From Paenibacillus_Z sp042653205 (GTDB lineage Bacteria > Bacillota > Bacilli > Paenibacillales > Paenibacillaceae): DNA of 64,000 nucleotides. The notes under the pieces were generated by a model, which saw only the letters and a list, made by a program, of their open reading frames with translations, was not told the DNA's origin and ran no database searches. The position numbers and the translations under genes are program-made. The stretch is from NCBI RefSeq assembly GCF_042653205.1, contig NZ_JBHSHY010000004.1:62001-126000 (forward strand), read 5' to 3'. Shown here one piece after another: positions 44,584 to 54,196 of this stretch. Each line of letters begins with the position of its first letter. Position 1 is the first letter of the stretch.

Positions 44584-45457
44584 TTTTTAAAAGCCTGTTC
44601 GATCGTGATAAATGATCCTTATCGAGGCAGATTTTTATTATTTCAGAAGCCATAATGGCAGGATTTATAGCCTCTGTTAGCTTAAGCATGCGGAAAAAGT
44701 TTAGATGCATAAATAGGTTTCGTGCGGGAAAGCCCCGTTTTTTGGTGCAGAATTGTTGGATCTCATGAACAACCTTGGAGAGTTGAGCTGATGGTTGCGT
44801 ACCAAGATGGACGGAAGCATCGTAATAATCTTTTGCTATTGAAAAGAGAACTCGACTTGGGTTTTCACGGTTAACAGCAATAATTACGGAAATTTCGGTG
44901 TTATTCGTGGTGTTTTGGACTTCGTAGGACTTATCATCGCTTTTTGCGGAATTACCTTTATTCGGACAGCTGATCGAAAGGGTTGTACAATCGTAGGAAC
45001 TTTGATCGGAAGGTTGAAAATTCCTATTTGGCAAATAGAGCTCAAAGAACGCTGAAAGCTTCTTCTTCCACGCATAGATTGTATTGAAATGAAGCTCGAG
45101 TTTGGTTGCAATTTGTTTTAAAGGAAGCCTGTCTTGCAATAGGTATTGAATGAATAACGGCCACTTGTGAACATTGCGGCTTCTATGGAAGAAAGTACGT
45201 GTCAGGTCACTGAAGATATGCTTGCAGTGCTTGCATTGATATCTTTGCCAACCTGTACCATTAACGAAACCAAAACGCACATAATTGCTCACGATCTTTC
45301 CAGAAGACTGCAAGCAATGTGGGCAGAAGACGCCTTTAATGAAACGTTCTCGTCTGATGTCTTGATGATTGAGTTGCAGAAGTGAGAGTGACTCTGTTAG
45401 CAGCTCCTGGCTGAAGGAATCAAGTTTAAGTTGCTGTTTTATATCAACCTTCTCCAT
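44573..45457 (-). CDS. Transposase-like protein, IS1595-like
   Basis: This leftward 294-residue protein has an N-terminal zinc ribbon (CPHC near residue 45, CKHC near residue 75) followed by IFSDLTRTFFHRSRNVHKW and a helix-turn-helix (LKQIATKLELHFNTIYAWKK). This is the layout of IS1595/ISXO2-type transposases, and RGFPARNLFMHLNFFRMLK near the end is like their C-terminus. The expected RNase H-like DDE triad is not clear: a possible first Asp is in YDCTTLSI, the others I cannot place. It may be inactive or domesticated. Inverted 15-bp repeats flank it. Its orientation opposes all neighbours. The start is the ATG at 45457, with AGGTTGATAT upstream giving a weak site. Confidence 0.6.
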   Translation of the reverse strand: MEKVDIKQQLKLDSFSQELLTESLSLLQLNHQDIRRERFIKGVFCPHCLQSSGKIVSNYVRFGFVNGTGWQRYQCKHCKHIFSDLTRTFFHRSRNVHKWPLFIQYLLQDRLPLKQIATKLELHFNTIYAWKKKLSAFFELYLPNRNFQPSDQSSYDCTTLSISCPNKGNSAKSDDKSYEVQNTTNNTEISVIIAVNRENPSRVLFSIAKDYYDASVHLGTQPSAQLSKVVHEIQQFCTKKRGFPARNLFMHLNFFRMLKLTEAINPAIMASEIIKICLDKDHLSRSNRLLKRLI

Positions 45458-45866
45458 ATATATGCCTCACCCTAGCCTGAGATTGTGGTTTTTAATAAGT
45501 TAAGTGTACCAGAACGTTTGTTCTTGATCAATTCGTTCAATCATTAATTGTTATAGTCGGAATGCGCATTTTTGAGTCTATTGAAAAGAAATGATGCTTG
45601 TGTTTACTCTATAAGAAGATCAGCCCCAGGCTGCAGAGGAGGGTAGTAAATCAATGAAATGTCCATCCTTATTTCATTTTTATGGGGGGCGAGCCAGGGG
45701 GAAGGGCACTTTGCCAGACAGATGCATTATTAGCACAAAAGGGCGTGTGCTTCAAACGGCAAGAGGATTAGTCGAGCAAGCGATACGTTGAAGCAAGCCA
45801 AATTCAGACAATAGGCGCGCAATGTTCAACCTGATAAAATGAAAGGGATTAAAGGAGGAGCGAAAC
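45458..45866. other. Non-coding stretch between the transposase-like gene and the Wadjet operon
   Basis: No gene is visible. It holds the right inverted repeat (45537-45551), probably the promoter of the leftward gene, and further right the Wadjet promoter. A TGATAAAAT box at about 45,833 is a possible -10 but lacks a good -35. The last bases are a strong AAAGGAGGAG ribosome binding site. Confidence 0.5.
45537..45551. repeat. 15-bp inverted repeat, right copy
   Basis: TCAATCATTAATTGT is the exact reverse complement of 44548-44562. See the left copy. Confidence 0.6.
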
Positions 45867-47375
45867 TTGGATCCGATTATCACCTCTGCCGGACTGCGCG
45901 CCGTGCCTGAGCTCAGTTATTTAACGGCCATTAACGTAGCGCGATATCGCGCAATTATGAAGTTCGTCTATACAGAATATCAGCGTTTAAAATATTGGCT
46001 TCGGCCGGAAGAAGTATATGAAGGTGTGATGGCTTGGGGGGTTCTGGAAGCATACACACTGGACCAGTGTCTATCCGATCTGGAGAACTTGAAGGGCTGG
46101 GGTAACTTGGCTTCGAGGCATGACGGGGGACGAGCGCTCTCCGTGGAAGAATATATGCGGAAGAAGAGCCAGTACTTGCTTACGCCATATGCCATCGAGA
46201 TTGAGCGAATGCTGGAGTCGTTGGAGAAGGTAAAGGGATATGGCGGCTCTCTGGAAACGACCTATTTCGATAGCATCACGATATGCATTCAAGAGATTCG
46301 AAACAAAGTGATGGAGTTCGAACCGGGGGAAGCGCTTCGGAATTGGGAGAAGCTCTATGAAGCGTTCAAGACGATGCATGAGAACGCGGCTGATTTCATT
46401 GCTAGCATTCATTCCATTCAAGCCGAGGAAATGATGGCTACGGAAGGCTTTCTCGCGTTAAAGGATAGTCTAGTGAACTATTTGCAGCACTTTGTCAAAA
46501 GCCTTCAACGAAGCGCTTATCGAATTGAGGGTCTGTTGCAGCGAGTTGGGAACGGTCTGAGGGATGCTTACTTGGAAAAAGTGTTGGCGGATGAACAAGC
46601 AAAGCCGCGTTTGGAAGAAGGCAAATCAAGGGAAGAGCTGCGGCTAGAGCTGCAGCAGGGCTGGAACAACTTGAAACGTTGGTTTGTTGGAGACGATCTG
46701 GAGTTAAGCGAACTGACGCTGCTGGAGCGGGCGACCAAAGAAGCGATCGCCAAAGTCGTGCGCAGCGCAGTCCGGCTGCAGGAAAGACGGCGCGGCGGTG
46801 TCAGCAGGCGCAATGACTTGGAGACGCTTGGCCGTCGGTTTGCCGGGCTGACCGACATGGAAGAGGCGCATAAGCTTGCCGCTTATGTGTTTGGCTTGTT
46901 CCCTAGCCGGCATCTGCAAGGTATCGACGATCGCAGCACGGAGCGGACAGATGCCTCGACTTGGGAGGAACCGCCCAATGTTCGTCTCATACGGACGCGC
47001 AGCCGCAAACGTTCTACTCGTTCGAGCTCTGAACCGATGCGTAGTCATACGGCCAGTCGTGAAGCCTTTCGTGAGCAATTGCTGATTCAATTGGAAGAAG
47101 AAAGGGCGTTTGTTGATAAGATGAAGCGATTGGGCAAGGTGGAGATTGCCGAATTGCCGAGGCTGAGGACGCAAGAACGGATGCGGCTCCTCCAGTGGAT
47201 CGGGCGTTGCACGGCAGCAGCTTCGAGATCGTTCGTAACGGCTGACGGCAATCGAATCTCGTTAATCATTCCTGGCGAAGACGAGGAAGACGCCGTGCTT
47301 CACAGCGATGACGGCCAGCTGATAATGCCGAATTATAGGATTGAAGTAGCGGGAGGCGAGGCGGCAAGTGGCTAG
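45867..47375 (+). CDS. jetA: Wadjet type II JetA (TIGR02677-like kleisin subunit)
   Basis: This 502-residue protein starts with TTG after AAAGGAGGAG. Its N-terminus (VARYRAIMKFVYTEYQRLKY, WLRPEEVYEGVM) and LTPYAIEIERML near residue 110 match the TIGR02677 family as I remember it. That family is JetA of Wadjet type II, the kleisin-like subunit that bridges the JetC motor heads. The rest is helical with a charged Arg-rich tail. Wadjet is an SMC-type complex that extrudes and cuts small circular plasmids and so blocks plasmid transformation. The gene overlaps jetB by 8 bases, and the four genes form a tight overlapping operon. Confidence 0.87.
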   Translation: MDPIITSAGLRAVPELSYLTAINVARYRAIMKFVYTEYQRLKYWLRPEEVYEGVMAWGVLEAYTLDQCLSDLENLKGWGNLASRHDGGRALSVEEYMRKKSQYLLTPYAIEIERMLESLEKVKGYGGSLETTYFDSITICIQEIRNKVMEFEPGEALRNWEKLYEAFKTMHENAADFIASIHSIQAEEMMATEGFLALKDSLVNYLQHFVKSLQRSAYRIEGLLQRVGNGLRDAYLEKVLADEQAKPRLEEGKSREELRLELQQGWNNLKRWFVGDDLELSELTLLERATKEAIAKVVRSAVRLQERRRGGVSRRNDLETLGRRFAGLTDMEEAHKLAAYVFGLFPSRHLQGIDDRSTERTDASTWEEPPNVRLIRTRSRKRSTRSSSEPMRSHTASREAFREQLLIQLEEERAFVDKMKRLGKVEIAELPRLRTQERMRLLQWIGRCTAAASRSFVTADGNRISLIIPGEDEEDAVLHSDDGQLIMPNYRIEVAGGEAASG

Positions 47376-48615
47376 AGGGGGGACGACATCCTACGCGCTT
47401 CGTCGCATGCGCGCTAATCGGAAGGCGGATGCCGAGCATTGGAACGAGCGCCGGCGCAATTGCGCGCATGCTTTGCTGAACCGGCATTGGATTGCCAAGG
47501 AAGAAGATCCTGATCTGTTCTACGCGATTCGGGATCAATATACGGAGTTGCGGGATTGGTTTGCAGAGTTCACAGGCTTCTCGCTTATTATGACACGAAC
47601 GATGGCTAAGCTGGATAAAGCGCCGGTAGTTGCCGAGTCGTGGATGGGCTTCTCGGAATTTCGGGAACCGAGGGATTATGCCTTGTTTGCCTATTCGCTA
47701 TGGTTTCTGGAATCCAAGACGGAGCTAGACCAGTTCGTTCTAACCGACATTGTCGAACAGGTCAGCGAACAGCTGGTCACATCAGGTGTGGCAATGGACT
47801 GGGAAAATTATCAGCATCGGCTGTCGATGGTTCGCGCGCTGAAGAAGTTGAGGCAGCTCGGCGTACTGCGCCATATTGACGGAGAGGAAACGGACTGGGC
47901 GCATGATAATCGCACGAAAAACGTGCTTTATGAATGCTCGCCGTCAGCCAGGTATGTGCTTCGGCATTTTCCTAAAGAGCTGAAGGGCTACGACCGGCTG
48001 GACGATTTCAATGAGCAGGTGATCTATCCGGAGACCATGGACGGTGAACTGCGAAAGCGGAGACATCGTATCTACAGGCGGCTTCTGCTAGAACCGGCGG
48101 TTGCAGACCGGGCATGGAGTGCGGATGAGCTGTATTATGTGCAGACACAGCGGCGTACGCTGGTGGATCAGATGCAGTTTATGTTTGGCTTGGAGGGAAG
48201 TCGATACCGGGAGGGACTCTTCTTCTTCTATCCAGAACTTACTGGCGAATGCGACTTATTCCCCACGGCTGCGGGAATATCTGACTTGGTGCTGTTATTT
48301 GCGGGAGAACTTAGAAGAAGGCTGGGCAGCCGAGACTGGTTCGTAACGGAACAAGGAACCGTGGACCTGACGCAAACGGATGTTGAGGGTCTGCTGTACC
48401 AGCTAAAACTGAAATATAGCGAGTATTGGAGTAAGGAGCACCGCGGAAAGAGCTTGCCTGAGTTGGCCGATGTGCTGACGTCGCATATGGCGGAGTGGAA
48501 CCTTGGCCGCTGGGTAGAAGAAAGTGACAGCGGGATGAGGTTTATCGTATCGGCGGTCGTTTCTCGCTGGAGCGCGGATTATTCATGGGATGACGGAGAG
48601 GAAGGGACGACGTGA
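47368..48615 (+). CDS. jetB: Wadjet type II JetB (TIGR02678-like)
   Basis: This 415-residue protein begins with GTG inside the end of jetA. The region RNCAHALLNRHWIAKEEDPD, LIMTRTMAKLDKAP, and EPRDYALFAYSLWFLE (residues about 30-115) is typical of TIGR02678, the JetB/KITE-like winged-helix subunit of Wadjet type II. It probably forms a dimer that binds JetA, as MukE-type proteins do. It overlaps jetC by 4 bases (GTGA). Size, order and overlaps agree with the family. Confidence 0.87.
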   Translation: MARGGTTSYALRRMRANRKADAEHWNERRRNCAHALLNRHWIAKEEDPDLFYAIRDQYTELRDWFAEFTGFSLIMTRTMAKLDKAPVVAESWMGFSEFREPRDYALFAYSLWFLESKTELDQFVLTDIVEQVSEQLVTSGVAMDWENYQHRLSMVRALKKLRQLGVLRHIDGEETDWAHDNRTKNVLYECSPSARYVLRHFPKELKGYDRLDDFNEQVIYPETMDGELRKRRHRIYRRLLLEPAVADRAWSADELYYVQTQRRTLVDQMQFMFGLEGSRYREGLFFFYPELTGECDLFPTAAGISDLVLLFAGELRRRLGSRDWFVTEQGTVDLTQTDVEGLLYQLKLKYSEYWSKEHRGKSLPELADVLTSHMAEWNLGRWVEESDSGMRFIVSAVVSRWSADYSWDDGEEGTT

Positions 48616-51600
48616 CCGAGAACCTGGTGGAAGGCATGAAACGCGACCGTTGGCAGATGAACCGGGCGGGCATTCTGAATTTTTGGTTTTATGAGGATGA
48701 GGAGTTTGAACTCGAGGAGGGTCGGCTCGTATTGCGGGGCACGAATGGAGCGGGCAAATCAGTGACCATGCAAAGCTTTATCCCGCTCGTATTGGACGGC
48801 GACAAGCATCCGAACCGGCTTGATCCATTCGGCTCTAGAGATCGTAAAATCGAGTATTACTTGCTTGGTGATAAAGAAGAGCACTCGGACAGGACCGGGT
48901 ATTTGTGGCTTGAATTTTTTCACCCGGCTAAGAACATCTACAAGACGATCGGCATCGGTTTGAGGGCGCGGCGCGGGGCGGCTCAAATCGGCTTTTGGGG
49001 CTTCGTGCTGGAAGATGGGCGACGGATAAACTATGACTTCTGGTTGTACGATCACGTATTGTTCCAGGAGGGTCAAGGGAAGTTTCCGTTGGATCGCAAA
49101 GGACTGGAGGAGCGAATCGGCTCGGGTGGACAGGTGGTTCAGGAGCAACGCGCGTACCGCGATCTGGTGAATCGTGCTTTGTTCGGCTTTCATGACAAGG
49201 AAGCCTATGTGGATTTGCTCAACCTGCTCATTCAGCTGCGCAGTCCCAAGTTGTCCAAGGATGTGAAGCCGACGGCGATCTATGAAGTTCTGGTGCGGGC
49301 ACTACCGCCGCTGCACGAGGAGGAGCTGCGTCCGTTGTCAGAGGTGATGGAGGATATGGACCAGCTGGCCGACCGCCTGGAAGAACTCACGCTTCATCGT
49401 GCGGAGTTGGAGAAACTGAACCGCAGCTATGAGCAATATAATCGCTTCTTGCTTTATCATAGCGGGAATCAGTGGCTTGCCGCACATGCGGATCAGGAAG
49501 AGGTCAAGAAACAGATGGCCGGACTTTCAGGAGAACTGCAAGGCGCGTTGAAGAACAAATCTGCGATCGAAGCGGCGCAGGCGAACAATCAGGAGCGGAC
49601 GGTAGAAGCGGAGACGGAGCTGGAACTGCTCGGCCGCAGCGAAGCGATGGAGAAGCAGCATGAGCTGGAACAAGCGGAGCAGCAGTTAAAGGAAACTGGG
49701 GGGTACGCTGAACAGGCTCAGAAGCGTTTAACTGCTGCTTTACGAAGCCGTGAAACGGCGGAGCTGGCTGCAGAGCAGGCACGCGGGTTGCAGGCCGAGT
49801 TGTTGGAGATGCAACAGGAGGGGCTAGCAGAGCTTGAAGGATTGGCCGGCGATATGGAATTCGAACATCATGGCGTATACGCTCAGTACTGGAGCCCGGA
49901 GCCGCCTGATGACGCAGCCTTTATTGCAGCCTGGCGGAGAGACGTGGATCTCCATCGCGGCGCAGTTGGCGAAGCGATCCGACTCGCGGAGCAGGAACGG
50001 GAAGCGGGGCAGTTGGTTGCCGAGTACGACAATCAGCTCGGCGCGATGCGCTCAGAACGCGATCGGGCCGAGCATAACATGCGCGGAGCGGTTGAGGCGT
50101 CCGAGTCCGCTCTCTATGTATGGAAAGAACGTTTGTTGGTATGGAAGCAGTCCCTGGTGCAACTCCAACTAAGTGAAACCGCCGTACAGGATATGTTTGC
50201 GGCGAGCGGTACGTTGTCTTATGAGCAGCAGAACGTGGAGGCCGTGCTGGGGCCCGTACGAAGCGAAGCCGACCGAAGTCGGCAGGAGATCGTTGCAGGA
50301 AAGCTGGACCTGGAGCATCAGCTCAAGCAATTGCTGGCGGAGAGGGATGCGCTGACTGCGGAGAAGCAGGCCTGGGAGCAGAGTCGCGAGCCAGAGCCTG
50401 TTCGCAGCGCAGCGCGATTGCGGACGCGAAGTGGGTACGAGCCGGGACAAGGAGCTCCGCTCTATGAAGTGTGCGATTTTCATGCTCATATCAGCGAGGC
50501 GCAAAGAGCGAGCATCGAACTGACGCTTCTAAATAGCAGGTTGTTGGATGCCTGGCTGCGACCTGATGGTCAAATCGGTACCATTGGCGAAAATTATGAA
50601 GACGTATGGGTCGTTCCGCAGCCAATGGAATGGGGTTACACGCTCGCGGATGTGTTAAAGCCAATGCCTTCGGCTGAATCCGGGCTGTCCGAACAGCAAG
50701 TCGAAGCAGTCCTCCGCTCGTTTGCGTGGGGCGAAGGATTAGAGACGGATTTGTTGTCGCAGGAGCAACATGCATCGATCGTCGGCAGCGACTATTACCG
50801 GTTTGGCGCACTTGTCGGTAAAGTCGATCATGATGTTCACCGGGTGCAGTATATCGGGAAAGAAGCGAGAAAGCGATATAAACTGGCGGAAATTGCTCGG
50901 CTGGGACTAGAGATCGATAGCATGGACAAGCGTATTCTATCGCTTCGCCATGGCATCGCTGACTGTGACACTGCCGTCCTTAGCCTACAACAGGAGCTGT
51001 CGCGGTTTCCGATTCAGGATGAATCGCATGCCGCCCTGCGACGTGCCTGGTCTGCGCAATTTGAATCTGCAATGCGCTTCAAAGTGTTGCTGGAGCAAGA
51101 GAACAAGCTGGCGGACCAGCTTCGGATCAAGCAGCAATTATGGGCGGAGCTGAAGCAAGCCTTTATCGCCAAGACAGCAGGGTGGACACGCCTTAAAACC
51201 ATTCGCGATCTGCAAGAGGCCAATCAGGCCATTGGGGGTTACTTGGAGGCGATCGCTCAACTTCATTCCGACTGGAGAGAGTATCGGCAGCGGAGTGAGG
51301 AAGCGAAACGGTATGATTTGGAGGCAGTTGAACAGGCTGGGCAGGCTGACATAGAAGAAGAACTGCGTGATGCGCTGCTCGACAAGCAATATGCGCTTCG
51401 GGTCAAAACGGAGAAGCTGCGCAACTTAATGGAAGAGCTTGGGATCAGCGATTTGTATGCGCGAATCAGCGCCTTAAAGGAACGGCGTCAGGAGTTGGTG
51501 AAAGAGCGCGAGCATCTGTCGAAAGCGGTTGCGGACATCTCGACGCACATAGGCGTGCTCCGGGAGCGTCAGTCTGGATTGGCGATGCGTGAGCAAGAAG

Positions 51601-52760
51601 TTGATGAACAGGCGCAGCGAAGAAAACAGCAGTTTATCAGTGAGTGGCAGATGCGTCTTGTTCCCGAGACGGAAGGATACGAAATCGACGGCGGAACGGC
51701 TGCGGATTGGCTTAGCGCATGCCGATCGGTCGTTGCCGAGCTGGAAGTCAGCGTATCCCGGTCCAATAGGGATCGGCTGAGCGGGATGCTTTATGATCAG
51801 TTCAATGCCACCAAGCATCTGCTGTCCGAATATGTACTGGAGTCCGACATTAGTGAGACCGGGAGAATTACGCTCCTATCCATGCGTGACCGTACTAGGC
51901 CGCAAAAGCCCGGCACCCTGCTTGCGGAGATGGGAGATATCTTGGCGGAGCAGGAAAGTCTGCTTAACGAAAAGGACCGAGAGCTGTTCGAGGAAGTCAT
52001 CATGCGTAGTGTCGGCAAGTCCATTCGTGCACGGATACAACGCGCGGAGCTATGGTTGAAGGCGATGAACAAGCTGATGTCCGATCGGGATACATCGAGC
52101 GGGTTGAAACTGCAACTGCAGTGGCTGCCCAAAGCCGCACAATCGGAGTCCGAGCTGAGCAGCGATGAGCTGGTCGAGCTCCTTCGCCGCGATTCGCATT
52201 TGTTGCGGGATGATGAGGTAGAGCGTCTCGTAGGTCATTTTCGTTCGCGCGTTCAGTGGGCTAAGCAAGGCGCAGCCGAGGAGCGGGAAGCGTTGCGTAA
52301 GCATATTTACGATATGCTGGACTATCGTTCATGGTTCCAATTTTCACTGCGTTATAAGAAAGGTGACGAAACCAATTACCGTGAGCTCACGGACGCCAGA
52401 TTTAATGTGCTGAGCGGCGGCGAGAAAGCAATGTCGATGTATATTCCGCTGTTTGCCGCGACCTACTCCCGATACGCGGATGCGAGCCCGGACGCGCCGA
52501 AGATTATTTCGTTGGACGAGGCATTCGCAGGCGTCGATGATGAAAATATTCGTGACCTATTCGGCTTGTTGTCGGAAATGGAATTCGATTACATGATGAC
52601 TTCTCAGGTATTGTGGGGCTGTTTTGATACCGTGCCGAAACTTGGGATCTGCGAGATTTACAGACCGAAGGATGCGAATTATGTTACGGTGCTTCGTTAC
52701 CGCTGGAATGGACGGCGCCTGGAATCAATTGCTGCGCATGGAGGCGAAGCCGAGGCGTGA
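48612..52760 (+). CDS. jetC: Wadjet type II JetC SMC-like ATPase (TIGR02680-like)
   Basis: This 1,382-residue protein is the SMC/MukB-like motor. Walker A is LRGTNGAGKSVTMQS near residue 45. Long coiled coils fill most of residues 270-1,200, broken by a middle region (residues about 600-760) that includes the hinge-like part. The ABC signature is LSGGEKAMSMYIPLF near residue 1,267 and Walker B is IISLDEAFAGVDDENI near residue 1,298. It powers DNA loop extrusion by ATP hydrolysis. All motifs look intact. It overlaps both neighbours by 4 bases, so expression is translationally coupled. Length fits the TIGR02680 family (about 1,350). Confidence 0.9.
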   Translation: MTENLVEGMKRDRWQMNRAGILNFWFYEDEEFELEEGRLVLRGTNGAGKSVTMQSFIPLVLDGDKHPNRLDPFGSRDRKIEYYLLGDKEEHSDRTGYLWLEFFHPAKNIYKTIGIGLRARRGAAQIGFWGFVLEDGRRINYDFWLYDHVLFQEGQGKFPLDRKGLEERIGSGGQVVQEQRAYRDLVNRALFGFHDKEAYVDLLNLLIQLRSPKLSKDVKPTAIYEVLVRALPPLHEEELRPLSEVMEDMDQLADRLEELTLHRAELEKLNRSYEQYNRFLLYHSGNQWLAAHADQEEVKKQMAGLSGELQGALKNKSAIEAAQANNQERTVEAETELELLGRSEAMEKQHELEQAEQQLKETGGYAEQAQKRLTAALRSRETAELAAEQARGLQAELLEMQQEGLAELEGLAGDMEFEHHGVYAQYWSPEPPDDAAFIAAWRRDVDLHRGAVGEAIRLAEQEREAGQLVAEYDNQLGAMRSERDRAEHNMRGAVEASESALYVWKERLLVWKQSLVQLQLSETAVQDMFAASGTLSYEQQNVEAVLGPVRSEADRSRQEIVAGKLDLEHQLKQLLAERDALTAEKQAWEQSREPEPVRSAARLRTRSGYEPGQGAPLYEVCDFHAHISEAQRASIELTLLNSRLLDAWLRPDGQIGTIGENYEDVWVVPQPMEWGYTLADVLKPMPSAESGLSEQQVEAVLRSFAWGEGLETDLLSQEQHASIVGSDYYRFGALVGKVDHDVHRVQYIGKEARKRYKLAEIARLGLEIDSMDKRILSLRHGIADCDTAVLSLQQELSRFPIQDESHAALRRAWSAQFESAMRFKVLLEQENKLADQLRIKQQLWAELKQAFIAKTAGWTRLKTIRDLQEANQAIGGYLEAIAQLHSDWREYRQRSEEAKRYDLEAVEQAGQADIEEELRDALLDKQYALRVKTEKLRNLMEELGISDLYARISALKERRQELVKEREHLSKAVADISTHIGVLRERQSGLAMREQEVDEQAQRRKQQFISEWQMRLVPETEGYEIDGGTAADWLSACRSVVAELEVSVSRSNRDRLSGMLYDQFNATKHLLSEYVLESDISETGRITLLSMRDRTRPQKPGTLLAEMGDILAEQESLLNEKDRELFEEVIMRSVGKSIRARIQRAELWLKAMNKLMSDRDTSSGLKLQLQWLPKAAQSESELSSDELVELLRRDSHLLRDDEVERLVGHFRSRVQWAKQGAAEEREALRKHIYDMLDYRSWFQFSLRYKKGDETNYRELTDARFNVLSGGEKAMSMYIPLFAATYSRYADASPDAPKIISLDEAFAGVDDENIRDLFGLLSEMEFDYMMTSQVLWGCFDTVPKLGICEIYRPKDANYVTVLRYRWNGRRLESIAAHGGEAEA

Positions 52761-54196
52761 GGGAAGAAGAGATTCGCAGCTATTTTGGCAGACCGGGATT
52801 TGAACGGTTTCTGAAGCAGCTCGCACAGAAGTATGCAGCGTCGAAGGATGGGGCGAGAGGCTCTATAACGCTTACCAATATAAGTGAACTCGAGCGCGAT
52901 ACACTGGACACGTTTTACCGCTTATATAGTCCTCCTGTCCTAGGGGAGAACAGGGCGTACTCGTTGAATACGTTTAAGCGCTTGCTGGCGGCTGACCGAT
53001 TCGAGCTTACCGTGAAGGAATTGCTTCAGATTATGAATGGTGAACCTGTCCTGACAAGAGGAGAGCGAGAATCGCTTACGTACGAGGAGTGGAAGGCGTT
53101 CGTCCAGAGAAGTATTGAGGCAGCGGGTGCGGCGATAGCAAGCAATAATAGCCGCGTACTGGCCTGGGCGCAGGGACTCATCGACGAGTCCTCTCCCGGG
53201 TTCCGCACCTTGAGAACGTTGTTTGCCAAATCGCAGGCGGAGGCACGGCGCTGTCTCGATCATTGCTTGGAGTCGTTGAACATAGTCGTGGGTAGAGCAG
53301 ATACGAAGCCGATTCGCTTGCCGATACTGGCGGCGCAAGCCACTGGGGATGCGCACGCACTTGATTGGAAACATCCGCTGGGACGACTCTTCTGGTGGGG
53401 ATTGACGTACGTCACAGGCAATAGCGGTCATCTAGCTCCCACACTATCGGAAGATGAATTCGGTACCGAACAAGAGCAGATTGATGTTCTCGATGAAGGT
53501 ATGTCGCAAGCATGGTTAATTCGCGAAGGATATCGTCGAGGTAGTGTCGCTGATGACGACCTCTCCTCCCAAGTGTTGCTTTACGCTCCGGAACTGTTTG
53601 GCGTGGCACAAGAGCATGTGTTGACTCTCAGGCAAGTGGAACGGCTATCGGTAGCCCAGCTCGGAGCGTTGAATTATACGCGAGTTTTTATGGTGGAGAA
53701 TCCGTCTGTTTTTGCCGAGCTGGTAGATGCCGATAGTCAAATTTGCAAGCATGCGGAAGCCGAGGGCGCAGTGATCATCTGCGGAAATGGACGCCCGACG
53801 ACAGCGGTTATCAAGCTTCTTGATGCCTTGTTAAGTCAACGAGAAGACGTGACGCTCCATTATGCCGGCGATTTGGACCTTGTCGGGTTAGGCATCGCAT
53901 TAAGTTTGCAGATACGCTATCGGCGGCGATTTCGCGCATGGCGCATGGATCGAGAAGTTTATCTTCGATATGCACATAAGGGAATGTCACTGGCTGACAC
54001 AGAGCTGTTGCGACTACCGGAACTCGGCTTGGGCTGGGATGCTTCACTGATTGAGACGATGATAGAACAAGGCGTGAAGTTGCATCAGGAGCTTTGGGTA
54101 GCGGAATTGCTGAAGGATTTTGATGAATATACCAAAAGGAGAGTGATTCCAAATGGCGGAAGTCATGAGCGTGGACGCGGTCATGCAGGAACTTGA
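52757..54196 (+). CDS. jetD: Wadjet type II JetD TOPRIM nuclease (TIGR02679-like)
   Basis: This 479-residue protein starts with GTG overlapping jetC by 4 bases. The C-terminal part has a TOPRIM-like fold: AEGAVIICGNGRPTTAVIKL near residue 335, then LHYAGDLDLVGLGIAL near residue 370, carrying the acidic metal ligands. JetD is the nuclease that cuts the extruded plasmid. The N-terminal half is the winged-helix/arm region of TIGR02679-like proteins. The last 15 or so residues (GGSHERGRGHAGT) are read from bases that also encode the start of the next gene, a 44-base overlap. The native stop was probably lost when the operon joined this chromosome site. The catalytic core is complete, so activity is plausible. 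Confidence 0.85.
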   Translation: MREEEIRSYFGRPGFERFLKQLAQKYAASKDGARGSITLTNISELERDTLDTFYRLYSPPVLGENRAYSLNTFKRLLAADRFELTVKELLQIMNGEPVLTRGERESLTYEEWKAFVQRSIEAAGAAIASNNSRVLAWAQGLIDESSPGFRTLRTLFAKSQAEARRCLDHCLESLNIVVGRADTKPIRLPILAAQATGDAHALDWKHPLGRLFWWGLTYVTGNSGHLAPTLSEDEFGTEQEQIDVLDEGMSQAWLIREGYRRGSVADDDLSSQVLLYAPELFGVAQEHVLTLRQVERLSVAQLGALNYTRVFMVENPSVFAELVDADSQICKHAEAEGAVIICGNGRPTTAVIKLLDALLSQREDVTLHYAGDLDLVGLGIALSLQIRYRRRFRAWRMDREVYLRYAHKGMSLADTELLRLPELGLGWDASLIETMIEQGVKLHQELWVAELLKDFDEYTKRRVIPNGGSHERGRGHAGT

